A stretch of DNA of 64,000 nt from Zea mays (taxonomy: Eukaryota; Streptophyta; Magnoliopsida; Poales; Poaceae): assembly GCF_902167145.1 (NCBI RefSeq), contig NC_050098.1:14900501-14964500 (forward strand), read 5' to 3'. The notes under the pieces are model-generated. The model was not told where the DNA came from. It worked only from the letters and a program-made list of their open reading frames with translations, and did no database searches. Position 1 is the first letter of the stretch; each line of letters starts with the position of its first letter. This document shows, one piece after another, positions 55,361-64,000 of the stretch. The position numbers and the translations under genes are program-made.

Positions 55361-57360
55361 ATGGTCGGCGGTAATTGGCTGAGTAGGAGGAGGAGGGGGA
55401 GGAGGAGTAGGACGGCGGACGAGGCAGACCAGCAGCAGGCAGCGCAGCAGGACGACCTTGTCCAGCAGCAGGCGATGCCTCAGGTCGACGACGACCAGCA
55501 GTAGGACGACGACGACCAGGAGCAGGATGCCTCAGGTTCTGGTGCCTCAGGTTCAAGGGGCATCTACCTGCGAGGTCCCGCGAGTCTTCCTCAGTGTCCC
55601 ATACTTCGGGACAGGCGACCGCTGATTCGGCCGGAAGGGGAGAGGTATGTAACTTTATGTTCTTCATTTTTGTTCATAATATGTGTTCAAAATCATAATA
55701 TAAACTAATACTTTTTATTTATCACTTGGACAGGTCTTGGATGGTTGTGGATTATGCTGGGGGTCATCATCGCCCCCCCCCCCAATGGCATCCTCAGCCT
55801 GCTGTGCAGGGAACACTTTCCTGGACTGGTGGAGTACGCCGGAGTGACGGGCCCAGCCTTCACCTTTGACCACTACGCCGTCACCCCCGATGCAGTAGAC
55901 CGGGACGACCGGGAATTCAATAACAAGGCGGAGCGGGTGAAGCAAGAGCTATGGGTAAGTCTTAGTATAATGTAAAATATGTCGCATTCGTTGCAAATTC
56001 TTGAAATAATGTATGGATACATCGTTTTTGTATGTAGGATTTCTTCAGATGCGAGGCTGGATACGAGGCTAGGGCGGATGTGGTGGCCACCACGAGCTGT
56101 AAGAAGCTCGTCGTGGACATGCACTATGAGGCCCGAATCCAGGCCATCGTCACCTACCACGGCTCCGTCCTTGGGGAGAGGGTGACCAAAACTCAAGCCC
56201 GAACCATGTCGTTGACCAAGGACCAGTACCTGCAGGTAAAGTCATGCATGTTTGGTACCAGTACTCAATGCATGAATTTTATTTTATCTTCTGATATGCA
56301 CTTTACGTGTTTACTTTGTAGATGATTCCACATTGGTGCGCCGCACATCCTCTGTGCTGGGAGCATATGGTGGATAGGTGGTGTTCGGCTGAGTGGGACG
56401 AGGCGCACACCGCTAGCCGGGAACGACGTATGATGATGCAAGGTCCCTCCCACCACCAAGGCAGCCAGAGCCTAGGCTAATATGCCGAAGCATGGGTACG
56501 CCCTCTTTTTTATTTAGGTATATAGCACTTGATTAGATATTATTTCTAACTATCTCGTTGGTTTTCTTGCAGTCGGCGTCACATGGTGGCCGGCCTTGCT
56601 CCACCTTTTCGGCCTATGCTATGGCCCATAAGGGCAAGGCGACATCCGATGTCACCTTCAACCTGGATGACGGGCCCGAGGCCTACACCAACCTCGCCGT
56701 CTACAGCCGCCTACATGACTACACCGCCATGGCGCAAGAGGTCCATGGCCCACTATGATCCGAGCACCGAGCCGATCGACCCCGATGTGCTCATGAGGGT
56801 CGGAGGAGGCAAGAGACATGGGCAGTACTGGATTGCCGACGGGGCAATCGACTCGTCCTCCACTCCCACTCTGTCTCAGGTGAGAGCAAGGAGCACGGGC
56901 TCGAGTCCAGCCATACGACCTCGGCACGACAACTCACAGCAGCGCATACAGCAACTCGAGGTTAGTGCTTCTGTAACTCGTCCTTCCTTGAGTTTTATAC
57001 CTTCTCTTTGAGTTACTATAATGTTGGCTTGTAATATTACAAACCCAACTAGAAGAGATGCAGGCGAGGATAATGGCGGAGCGGGCGGCGACTGATCAGA
57101 GGATGGCAGATATGTTCCAGTACATGCAGAGCCTTAGCGCGGCACAGGGTTTCGCTCCGCCACCTCCATTGTTCCCTGCAGTTGACTCTGCTGTGTTCCA
57201 TACTCTTGTGAGTATCAAAATTGTAGTTAGATGTTGATAATGCATCTGGTATAACACATGCAATCTCTTCTCTGTGCAGGGTCAATCTGGTGTCGCATCC
57301 AATAACTCTCCTGAAGGGTTCAACCCAACGCAGCACCAGACCAACCATCCACCTCCATGA
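55361..57360 (+). pseudogene. Second CACTA gene (Transposase_24-like/TNPA-type), broken
   Basis: Seven exons can be traced by splice sites and frame: 55361-55644, 55734-55954, 56038-56235, 56332-56495, 56573-56960, about 57053-57207 and 57280-57360. The first is Arg-rich then Gln/Asp-rich. The middle has the plant transposase family pattern: HHRPPP, EHFPGLVEYAG, FFRCEAGYEARADVVATTSC, YHGSVLGERVTKTQARTMSL and DRWCSAEWDEAH. Near the end there is a helix of the coiled-coil type (ARIMAERAATDQRMADMFQY) and a Pro-rich tail. Breaks: TAG at 55502-55504, a frame change in an 11-C run near 55773, TAA near 56478, and a one-base loss near 56750. In En/Spm the second protein binds subterminal repeats; the same role is inferred here. 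Confidence 0.8.
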
Positions 57361-57639
57361 GTTTTATGTTTTCAGTGTTGAATACTTATGTCTGTGTGTT
57401 TGAAGACTTCAAAACTTGTGTTAGTCACTTATGTTTGTGTTGGATACTTATGTCAGAGCTTGAGACGTATGAGACATGTTTGTGTTGGTACTTGTGTTGA
57501 ACACTTATGTTTGTGATGTATATTTATGTTTGTGTTGGCTATTTATGTTTGTGATGATATCTGTGATGTATATATGTGATATATATGTGATATCTTTTGT
57601 TTGTGTGGATGGAATACAAAAAACAAATAAAAAAGGTGC

Positions 57640-58210
57640 ATACTGGTCACTTTGCCGAGTGTTACACTCGACAAAGAGGTTCTTTACCGAGAGTAAAGAC
57701 CATAGCACTCGGCAAAGAACCAAGACCTAGGCACCGGTTTAGGTTCTTTGCCGAGTGTAATGTCTGTGGCACTCGGCAAAGAGGCACGCTTTGCCGAGTG
57801 CCGCACGTAGCACTCGGCAAAGAACCTCACATGAGGACCCTCCCTGGCGGTCCTTTGCCGAGTGTCCCAGGTGGCACTCGGCAAAGATGGAATCTTTGCC
57901 GAGTGCTTCTGGGAAGACACTCGGCAAAGGTAACTCCTTTGCCGAGTGTCATCCGTAACACTCGGCAAAGACGCCGTCTCCGTCACCCGTCGCCGTAACG
58001 GCCGCTTTTCTTTGCCGAGTGCTCCCTGGCACTCGGCAAATCTCTTTGCCGAGTGCCCGAGAGAAAGTACTCGGCAAAGAAAGCTTTGCCGATGCACTGT
58101 TTGCCGAGCCTTCTTTGCCGAGTGTCACACTCGGCAAAACCTTTGCCGAGTGTTTTTAAGGCTTTGTCGAGTGCTTCGGGCACTCGGCAAAGCACTTGTT
58201 TCCAGTAGTG
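57640..58210. repeat. CACTA right end: subterminal array and terminal inverted repeat
   Basis: About twenty TTTGCCGAGTG and CACTCGGCAAA units in alternating orientation form many small hairpins. The terminus is GCACTTGTTTCCAGTAGTG. Confidence 0.93.
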
Positions 58211-58219
58211 ACATAGGTA

Positions 58220-58775
58220 ACCAAACAGAAGCACTTGCTTGATCAACACATGATACAGATCTAGAGACGTATATCTGGGCTACCAAATACACGGATGGTC
58301 TATACATATTACGATCATCATAGATATAGCTTTTCTTATTGCTCTATATATTTAGCAAAAAAACACCCTCCACTATTATCTCCACAGAGGCGACGCTAGG
58401 GAGGGGCAGAGGGGCAATGTCCCCCTAATCCTTCCCTAATTCCATAAGAACCACTAATTTTTCTAGCTAATAAACATGTAAATAATATAAAATACCTCCT
58501 AGCGGTCTCCTTCAACTTGATTTGTCCCTCCTAAATTTTAATTTTGTCTTCGCCCTCCTCCACCATTTTCATCCCGCTCTGTGCACGAGAGGTAGATGTG
58601 GAAGACCGTTGAATATGAGATGGATGTACATGATTTAATATGTGTACGACTGTACCATGTACACCGAAGGCTAATATGCACCCCATATGTTTCCATTAAT
58701 AAAAACAATATAGATTAGAGTGTAACATGCTATCATGAAATCTTATTCAACAAATCTATCATCTACGGTTGAGTC
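58220..58775. other. Intergenic; no gene recognised
   Basis: Host sequence right of the CACTA element. GGCGACGCTAGGGAGGGGCA near 58390 resembles a common repeat start, but no element could be delimited. Confidence 0.3.
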
Positions 58776-58776
58776 C

Positions 58777-59135
58777 CATTTGGAAGTTGAGGAATGACAT
58801 TGTTTTTATTTGGAAGTTGAGGAATGACATTGTTTTTAATGGAATGTCTCCCAGAGTGGACCGGGTGCTCACCCTGGAATAGGAGGAGGCTGTACTTTGG
58901 ATGATGGTAGGTGCAAAAGCCTTGAGAGGTCTACAGGTTGCTTTACCTTCAGATTGATAGCCCTCTGTTGGTGGTCTGGTCTTTGTTGTATGTTAAGGGT
59001 GGTTCTCTTTTTGTTTTTAGGTTTGTGTGTGCGGTGTTGGGTTGGTGAATAGTGTGTGTTGGGTGTGTTGTAAGGCCTTTTTGCCATTTTTTCTCTTAAT
59101 ACAATGTACGTAGGAGAGTATTTGAGAAAAAGAAT
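58777..59135 (+). pseudogene. LINE 3' end fragment
   Basis: The plus strand encodes RNDIVFNGMSPRVDRVLTLE, a stop, then EEAVLWMMVGAKALRGLQVA, the C-terminal end of a plant LINE protein, followed by a GT-rich 3' untranslated region with the usual TTTTTGCCATTTTTTCTCTTAATACAA (given in part) ending. A direct duplication of about 31 bp (TTTGGAAGTTGAGGAATGAC...) sits at its left edge. Confidence 0.7.
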
Positions 59136-59139
59136 CATC

Positions 59140-59827
59140 TATATCGTCCTATTCTGTAAAAATGTAGAGATTCTTTAGAAAATAGTCTTAAGGTAAGATT
59201 ATGCCATAGACAGTAGATCCGTTGGATTAAATGTTAGCATGTAATCCTTTGACATATATATGTTGCCTAAGAACATATGTCTTTGGAATACATGATTGAA
59301 TGGGCCATGTTGAAAAATTAATAGGGTCTAAGATTAATTTGATAATTGCAGCATAAAACGAAAAACTTAGATGTACTGGCAGATAATATCCACGGCATTA
59401 AAACAGAACAAATCTGAACTAACTCAACAAGATTAACGCATAAAAGAAGAATCGACAACTGATCTAACTATAAGACCATCATCGCAATAAACTGAAACCG
59501 CAGATTTACTCAGTGATTTCCACAAGTGTTGAAGAAGAACCCGAGCGGACGAGTGCGAAGCACTTCCTAGAAACATGACTCGCCGGCACCCGTGCAGTTT
59601 GTCAAAACGCCGACGGTGGTTCGGAGATACTGCTCTCCCTTGATCTGTTGCACGGCAGGCGAAGGGACGGTAGGGTAGAGAAGCGACGACGCAGAGAACC
59701 GAGAAAAAGAGGATAAGTCGGTTGCTATTCGCCTGTGTCCTCCAACTGAAGGACGTCTGCCCTTTATAGACAGGGTGTCGCAACCTCTTGATTCGATCTG
59801 CTATATTGCAGAAACCACCCTTGGAAT
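59140..59827. other. Intergenic; no gene recognised
   Basis: A minus-strand frame (59783-59433) exists, but its product shows no known family and the sequence resembles LTR-adjacent DNA. Left unassigned. Confidence 0.3.
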
Positions 59828-60647
59828 TGTAACACCCTAGGTGTTACTCAGGGTGTCCACTCAGGGCTACCCCATTTAACCTATTATCCCATGTCCTTGG
59901 TTTGGGACAAAGTACATCAAATTTGAAATTCAAGGTCTTAAACAAGTGCCAACCATCTTGGATATCATACCCTAGCTTGTCATGCACATCTAAGGGGAGA
60001 ATTTTCCAAAACCCTAAAGCAAACCCCTTTTGAGACATAGGAACCCTAATTGAAGCTAGGATCAAAAGATCATGTAAACCTTATGACCATGGCTTGGGCC
60101 AAATATAAAAGTTGTAGTATGCTTCATAACCTACAAATAATAGTAAGGAAGTACCCCCAAAAAGATTCCAGAAAAGCCCCAAAAAGTTCACCAAGGGTTG
60201 AGCACAAGGGAAAATTCAGAATTTGCCTAAGTCTAAAAACTAACCCTTGAACAAAGATCTCACATGTTCACCTTAATCCAAAATTCAAAACACTTCGACC
60301 CAATTGACAAAGTGGCGCCAAATTAACCCTAGAATGCCCTGGAAAGAGGTGACACCTACCCTAGGGCGTTTGACACGACTTGGCACCATTTTTGGCTCGG
60401 TTTGGACATGTCTGACACAGCCAACTTCTCGCCCCTCTATCTCCCTACCCCGACCATATCTTGACTTGGAACTCACAGCAAAAAGGTAGGATACGGTGCA
60501 GAGAAGAGATGGTGTACGGGACGTTAGCCAAGATCTGCACGCTAAGGCGCCCAAACAGGCTATTGAACACGGGCAGAAGTAAACCTCCACGTGTTCGACG
60601 CGCTCTGAGCTCGCCAGAGCACGCCCGGATGCGCCCCCGCATGCCCC
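59828..60647 (+). repeat. Possible LTR start, host of the second Opie-type element
   Basis: It begins TGTAACACCCTAGGTG, a typical start of plant Ty3-type LTRs, and continues without genes to the insertion site of the copia element at 60648. The rest would lie beyond the right edge. Confidence 0.35.
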
Positions 60648-61985
60648 TGAGAGCACCTAGAGGGGGGGTGAATAGGTGATCCTGTGAAACTTGAAAACTT
60701 AAGCCACAAAAGTTGGTTAATCGTTAGCACAATAATTGCCAAGTGGCTAGAGAGGAGTCAAAACACAATAACCACAAGAAATCAATCACAGAGATGGCAC
60801 GGTGGTTATCCCGTGGTTCGGCCAAGACCAACGCTTGCCTACTCCACGTTGTGGCGTCCCAATGGACGAGGGTTGCAATCAACCCCTCTCAAGCGGTCCA
60901 AAGACCCACTTGAATACCACAGTGTTTTGCTTTCTTTTTCTCAATCCCGTTTGCGAAGAATCTCCACAACTTGGAGCCTCTCGCCCTTACACTTTAAGAT
61001 CACAAAGAAACACAGAGCAAGGGAGGGATTAGCAACGCACTCAAGACAAGAAATCACAACAACACCACGCACACAAGTCGCAACTAGAGCTCACAACACA
61101 ACTCAATGAGTTCACCACTCAACTAGAGCTCTAATTGCTATCGCAAAGAATCAAAGGCGCGAAATCGATGTCTTGGTACTTATGAATGTTGTAGGAATGC
61201 TTGGTGTGCTCCTCCATGCGCCTAGGGGTCCCTTTTATAGCCCCAAGGCAGCTAGGAGCCGTTGAGAGCAATCTAGGAAGGCTGATCTTGCCTTCTGTCG
61301 ACTGGCGCACCGGACAGTCCGGTGCACACCGGACATGTCCGGTGCCCGATTTCTTTCCATAAACGAAGCAGTCGACCGTTGGCAGCCTGAGAGCCGTTGG
61401 TGCACTTGACATGTCCTGTGCACACCGGACAGTCCGGTGCCTTCTTTTAGCCGTTGGCTCGGCCATGTGTCCCGCGCAGATTGCGCGGCCGACCGTTGGC
61501 CTGGCCGACCGTTGGCTCACCGGACAGTCCGGTGCACACCGGACAGTCCGGTGAATTATAGCTGTACGTCGCCGATGAATTCCCGAGAGCGACGAGTTCG
61601 CCTGTGAACGGCCCACCGGACAGTCCGGTGCACCACCGGACAGTCCGGTGAATTATAGCCGTACACCGCCGTCGAAGTCCCGAGAGCAGCCATTTTGCCC
61701 GAGTCAGCCTGGCGCACCGGACACTGTCCGGTGCACCACCGGACAGTCCGGTGCTCCAGACTAAGCAGACTCTTGGCTGCTCGAGCCAAGGCATTTTCAA
61801 TTGGATTTTTCCTGTTTCCAGCACTTAGACACAATACATTAGTCACTAAAACAATGTACTAAGTCTGAGAAACTTACCTTTAACCTTGATTTGTACTTTG
61901 TCCACCTTTTTACACTTAGGCACTTGTGTTGGACACTAAATCACCAAAATACTTAGAAATGGCCCAAGGGCACATTTCCCTTTCA
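60648..61985 (-). repeat. 3' LTR of the second Opie-type element, 1338 bp
   Basis: On the minus strand it runs from TGAAAGGGAAATGTGCCC to the CTAGGTGCTCTCA end. A TATAAAAGGG box lies at about 61229-61240. Near-perfect palindromes CACCGGACAGTCCGGTG lie between 61300 and 61755. Confidence 0.93.
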
Positions 61986-61999
61986 ATCTCCCCCTTTTT
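61986..61999 (-). other. Polypurine tract
   Basis: AAAAAGGGGGAGAT on the minus strand directly before the LTR start, the primer for second-strand synthesis. Confidence 0.88.
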
Positions 62000-62772
62000 G
62001 GTGATTTATGCCAACACAACATAAAGCAAGTAGAACAAGTACAAAATCAATTCACTAAGAACTCAAAATTGTTTTGATTCAATTTGACATATATGGATCA
62101 CTCTATGCCACCACTTGGTTTGTTTTTGCAAATCAAACTCAAATTCCTATCTCTAAGTCAAATCCACTTGTAGAGACATAAAGAGAGGTTTTCCAAAGAA
62201 ATTTGATCAAGGATTTCAATAACTCCCCCTTTTTCCCATAATCAACACTTCTCCCCACAAGAGGCCAACTTTTGACATAAGAGACAATAAAAGAGTTTTG
62301 ACAAACCAAAAGCTCTAATCTACTATTTTCAAAATTTCTCAAGTGGTAGCTGATCCAACTATTGCTTTGGCCTTTATTTTCTCCCCCTTTGGCATCAAGC
62401 ACCAAAACGGGATCAATCTTGGCCCTTTAACCCCATTGCCTCACCAAAGTCTTCAAATAAGAGTACAAAGGCAATAAGAGTATAAAGATGAACTTGGAAA
62501 AGTTACTCTTTTCATCGGAGTGCAGTGGAAGTCTTGCATGGTCCAAGTCCACCTTTTCCCTTTCAATCCTCCTTTGAGACTAAAACAACCAAACTCAAGA
62601 ATATGGTTAGTCTCAAAGGGTCAAGTTGTAGCACAGCTCCCCCTAAATATGTGCATCACTTGCAAAAAGGACTTGTGAGGTCCAGGGAGTGTTTGTACAA
62701 CTTGAGCACCACAATAAGCAACAAAATGCAGAATGAACATGATCAAAGGCATAAATACATGTATGCTACAAT
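62000..62772 (-). other. 3' untranslated region of the second Opie-type element
   Basis: Non-coding sequence between pol and the polypurine tract. It contains several secondary purine tracts on the minus strand (GGGGGAAAA, AAAGGGGGAG), and the segment near 62521-62560 is where the deletion in the other copy ended. Confidence 0.7.
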
Positions 62773-64000
62773 TCAATCCAAGTTCCGCGAATCTAGGACA
62801 TTTAGCTCACTACGCAGCCTGCAAAAGGTCTTTTCATCTAAAGGCTTAGTGAAGATATCGGCTAGCTGGTTCTCGGTGCTAACATGAAACACTTCGATAT
62901 CTCCCTTTTGCTGGTGGTCTCTCAAAAAGTGATGCCGGATGTCAATGTGCTTTGTGCGGCTGTGCTCAACAGGATTTTCCGCTATTTGGATAGCACTCTC
63001 ATTATCACATAGGAGTGGGACTTTGCTCAGATTGTAGCCAAAGTCCCGGAGGGTTTGCCTCATCCAAAGTAGTTGTGCGCAACACTGTCCTGCGGCAACG
63101 TACTCGGCCTCAGCGGTGGATAGGGCAACGGAAGTTTGTTTCTTAGAGTTCCATGACACCAGGGACCTTCCTAAGAATTGGCACGTCCCCGATGTACTCT
63201 TCCTATCGACCTTACATCCAGCATAGTCGGAATCTGAATATCCAATCAAGTCAAAGTTAGACCCCTTTGGATACCAGATCCCGAAGCAAGGCGTAGCGAC
63301 TAAATATCTAAGAATTCGCTTCACAGCCACTAAGTGACACTCCTTAGGATCGGATTGAAATCTAGCACACATGCATACGCTAAGCATAATATCCGGTCTA
63401 CTAGCACATAAATAAAGCAATGAACCTATCATGGACCGGTATGCTTTTTGATCAACGGACTTACCACCTTTGTTGAGGTCGGTGTGTCCGTCGGTTCCCA
63501 TCGGCGTCTTTGCGGGCTTGGCGTCCTTCATCCCAAACCGCTTTAGCAAATCTTGCGTGTACTTCGTTTGGGAGATGAAGGTGCCGTCCTTGAGTTGCTT
63601 CACTTGGAACCCAAGGAAGTAGTTCAACTCGCCCATCATCGACATCTCAAATTTCTGCGTCATTACCCTGCTAAACTCTTCACAAGACTTTTGGTTAGTA
63701 GAACCAAATATTATGTCATCGACATAAATTTGGCACACAAAAAGATCACCATCGCAAGTCTTAGTGAAAAGAGTTGGATCGGCTTTCCCAACCTTGAAAG
63801 CATTAGCAATTAAAAAGTCTCTAAGGCATTCATACCATGCTCTTGGGGCTTGCTTAAGTCCATAGAGTGCCTTAGAGAGCTTACACACGTGGTCGGGGTA
63901 CCGTTCATCCTCGAAGCCAGGGTGTTGCTCCACGTACACCTCCTCCTTGATCGGCCCGTTGAGGAAAGCGCTCTTCACATCCATTTGGTACAACCTGAAA
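62773..64000 (-). CDS. Opie-type pol C-terminal part: reverse transcriptase and RNase H, open
   Basis: A frame of more than 400 residues that enters from the right edge and has no stop until 62773. It has [30 protein letters not shown], the catalytic [31 protein letters not shown], RNase H blocks ([45 protein letters not shown]), and the end LADIFTKPLDEKTFCRLRSE. The same region in the element at 42100 has four stops, so this copy is younger or better preserved. Whether the rest of the polyprotein is intact cannot be seen. Confidence 0.93.
   Translation of the reverse strand, partial: FRLYQMDVKSAFLNGPIKEEVYVEQHPGFEDERYPDHVCKLSKALYGLKQAPRAWYECLRDFLIANAFKVGKADPTLFTKTCDGDLFVCQIYVDDIIFGSTNQKSCEEFSRVMTQKFEMSMMGELNYFLGFQVKQLKDGTFISQTKYTQDLLKRFGMKDAKPAKTPMGTDGHTDLNKGGKSVDQKAYRSMIGSLLYLCASRPDIMLSVCMCARFQSDPKECHLVAVKRILRYLVATPCFGIWYPKGSNFDLIGYSDSDYAGCKVDRKSTSGTCQFLGRSLVSWNSKKQTSVALSTAEAEYVAAGQCCAQLLWMRQTLRDFGYNLSKVPLLCDNESAIQIAENPVEHSRTKHIDIRHHFLRDHQQKGDIEVFHVSTENQLADIFTKPLDEKTFCRLRSELNVLDSRNLD

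Larger units (their letters stand above)
38651..58210 (+). mobile_element. CACTA (En/Spm) DNA transposon with nested insertions
   Basis: It starts CACTACCGGAATCC and ends TTTCCAGTAGTG. ACG precedes and ACA follows, a 2-of-3 match to the 3-bp duplication of CACTA elements. Both ends carry dense subterminal repeats of TTTGCCGAGTGTC and its complement. Genes on the plus strand are a tnp2-type transposase (51745-55258) and a second multi-exon gene (55361-57360). Without the 11.1-kb nested block the element is about 8.4 kb. Stops and frameshifts in both genes mean this copy cannot move by itself. Confidence 0.93.
60648..64000 (-). mobile_element. Second Opie-type Sirevirus element, partial
   Basis: In order from the left: 3' LTR (60648-61985), polypurine tract, 3' untranslated region, and the end of pol, which leaves the window. 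It is collinear with the element at 41284 but keeps the LTR part and tract that the other has lost. The left target-duplication copy should be GCCCC (60643-60647); its partner is outside. Confidence 0.93.

Noticed and set aside
57597..58307. Frames on both strands over the right CACTA end
   Set aside because: They are translations of the alternating TTTGCCGAGTG repeats.
59160..59180. GTAGAGA|T as a minus-strand Helitron 5' end matching the 3' end at 32935
   Set aside because: Only seven bases fit and the next positions break the TCTMTAYTA consensus; the distance would also span the whole CACTA nest.
60284..60660. Minus-strand frame of 123 residues
   Set aside because: It lies in LTR-like sequence next to an insertion site and resembles no known protein.

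Overview
The window is nuclear DNA of a panicoid grass, almost certainly maize (Zea). The reasons are Sirevirus-type copia LTRs of the Opie and Ji kind carrying many CACCGGACAGTCCGGTG palindromes, Helitron termini of the maize type, Stowaway, PIF/Harbinger and CACTA elements, and large nested insertions. Family names are from recognition by eye; no database was searched.

The only likely functional host genes are three small minus-strand genes for secreted four-cysteine peptides that look RALF-like (5951-6187, 32237-32461, 37784-38047). Copies 1 and 2 share coding sequence, promoter and 3' flank, so they are a segmental duplication. Everything between and around them is mobile DNA or gene fragments.

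Layout. 1-1044: LTR, primer site and gag start of a minus-strand LTR element. 1090-2165: LINE fragment. 3292-3428 and 5374-5453: MITEs. 5634-5946: a MITE 4 bp past the stop codon of peptide gene 1. 7160: a Helitron 5' end followed by a broken PP2C phosphatase. 9256-13617: a full-length PIF/Harbinger element with a broken transposase and a Myb-like gene. 13690-14590: another LINE piece. 15904-21379: two solo copia LTRs with target duplications, a terminal-inverted-repeat element and a truncated Ji-type LTR. 24240-31905: an 8-kb unit with long inverted arms enclosing a vacuolar H+-pyrophosphatase exon. 32935: a Helitron 3' end. 33950-35308: remains of a Ty3-type element. 37139-37627: two MITEs.

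The right third is a nest. A CACTA element (38651-58210, terminal CACTA/TAGTG) was entered by a 3.3-kb Ty3-type solo LTR (39487-50617, duplication GTAGT), and that was entered by an Opie-type element (41284-49064, duplication AGTTC). The CACTA carries a tnp2-type transposase and a second gene, both broken. A second, better preserved Opie-type element begins at 60648 and runs off the right edge.

Many transposon genes are disabled by single in-frame stop codons that look like C-to-T changes, as expected for old methylated DNA. No tRNA gene I would trust, no rRNA gene and no CRISPR array was seen.
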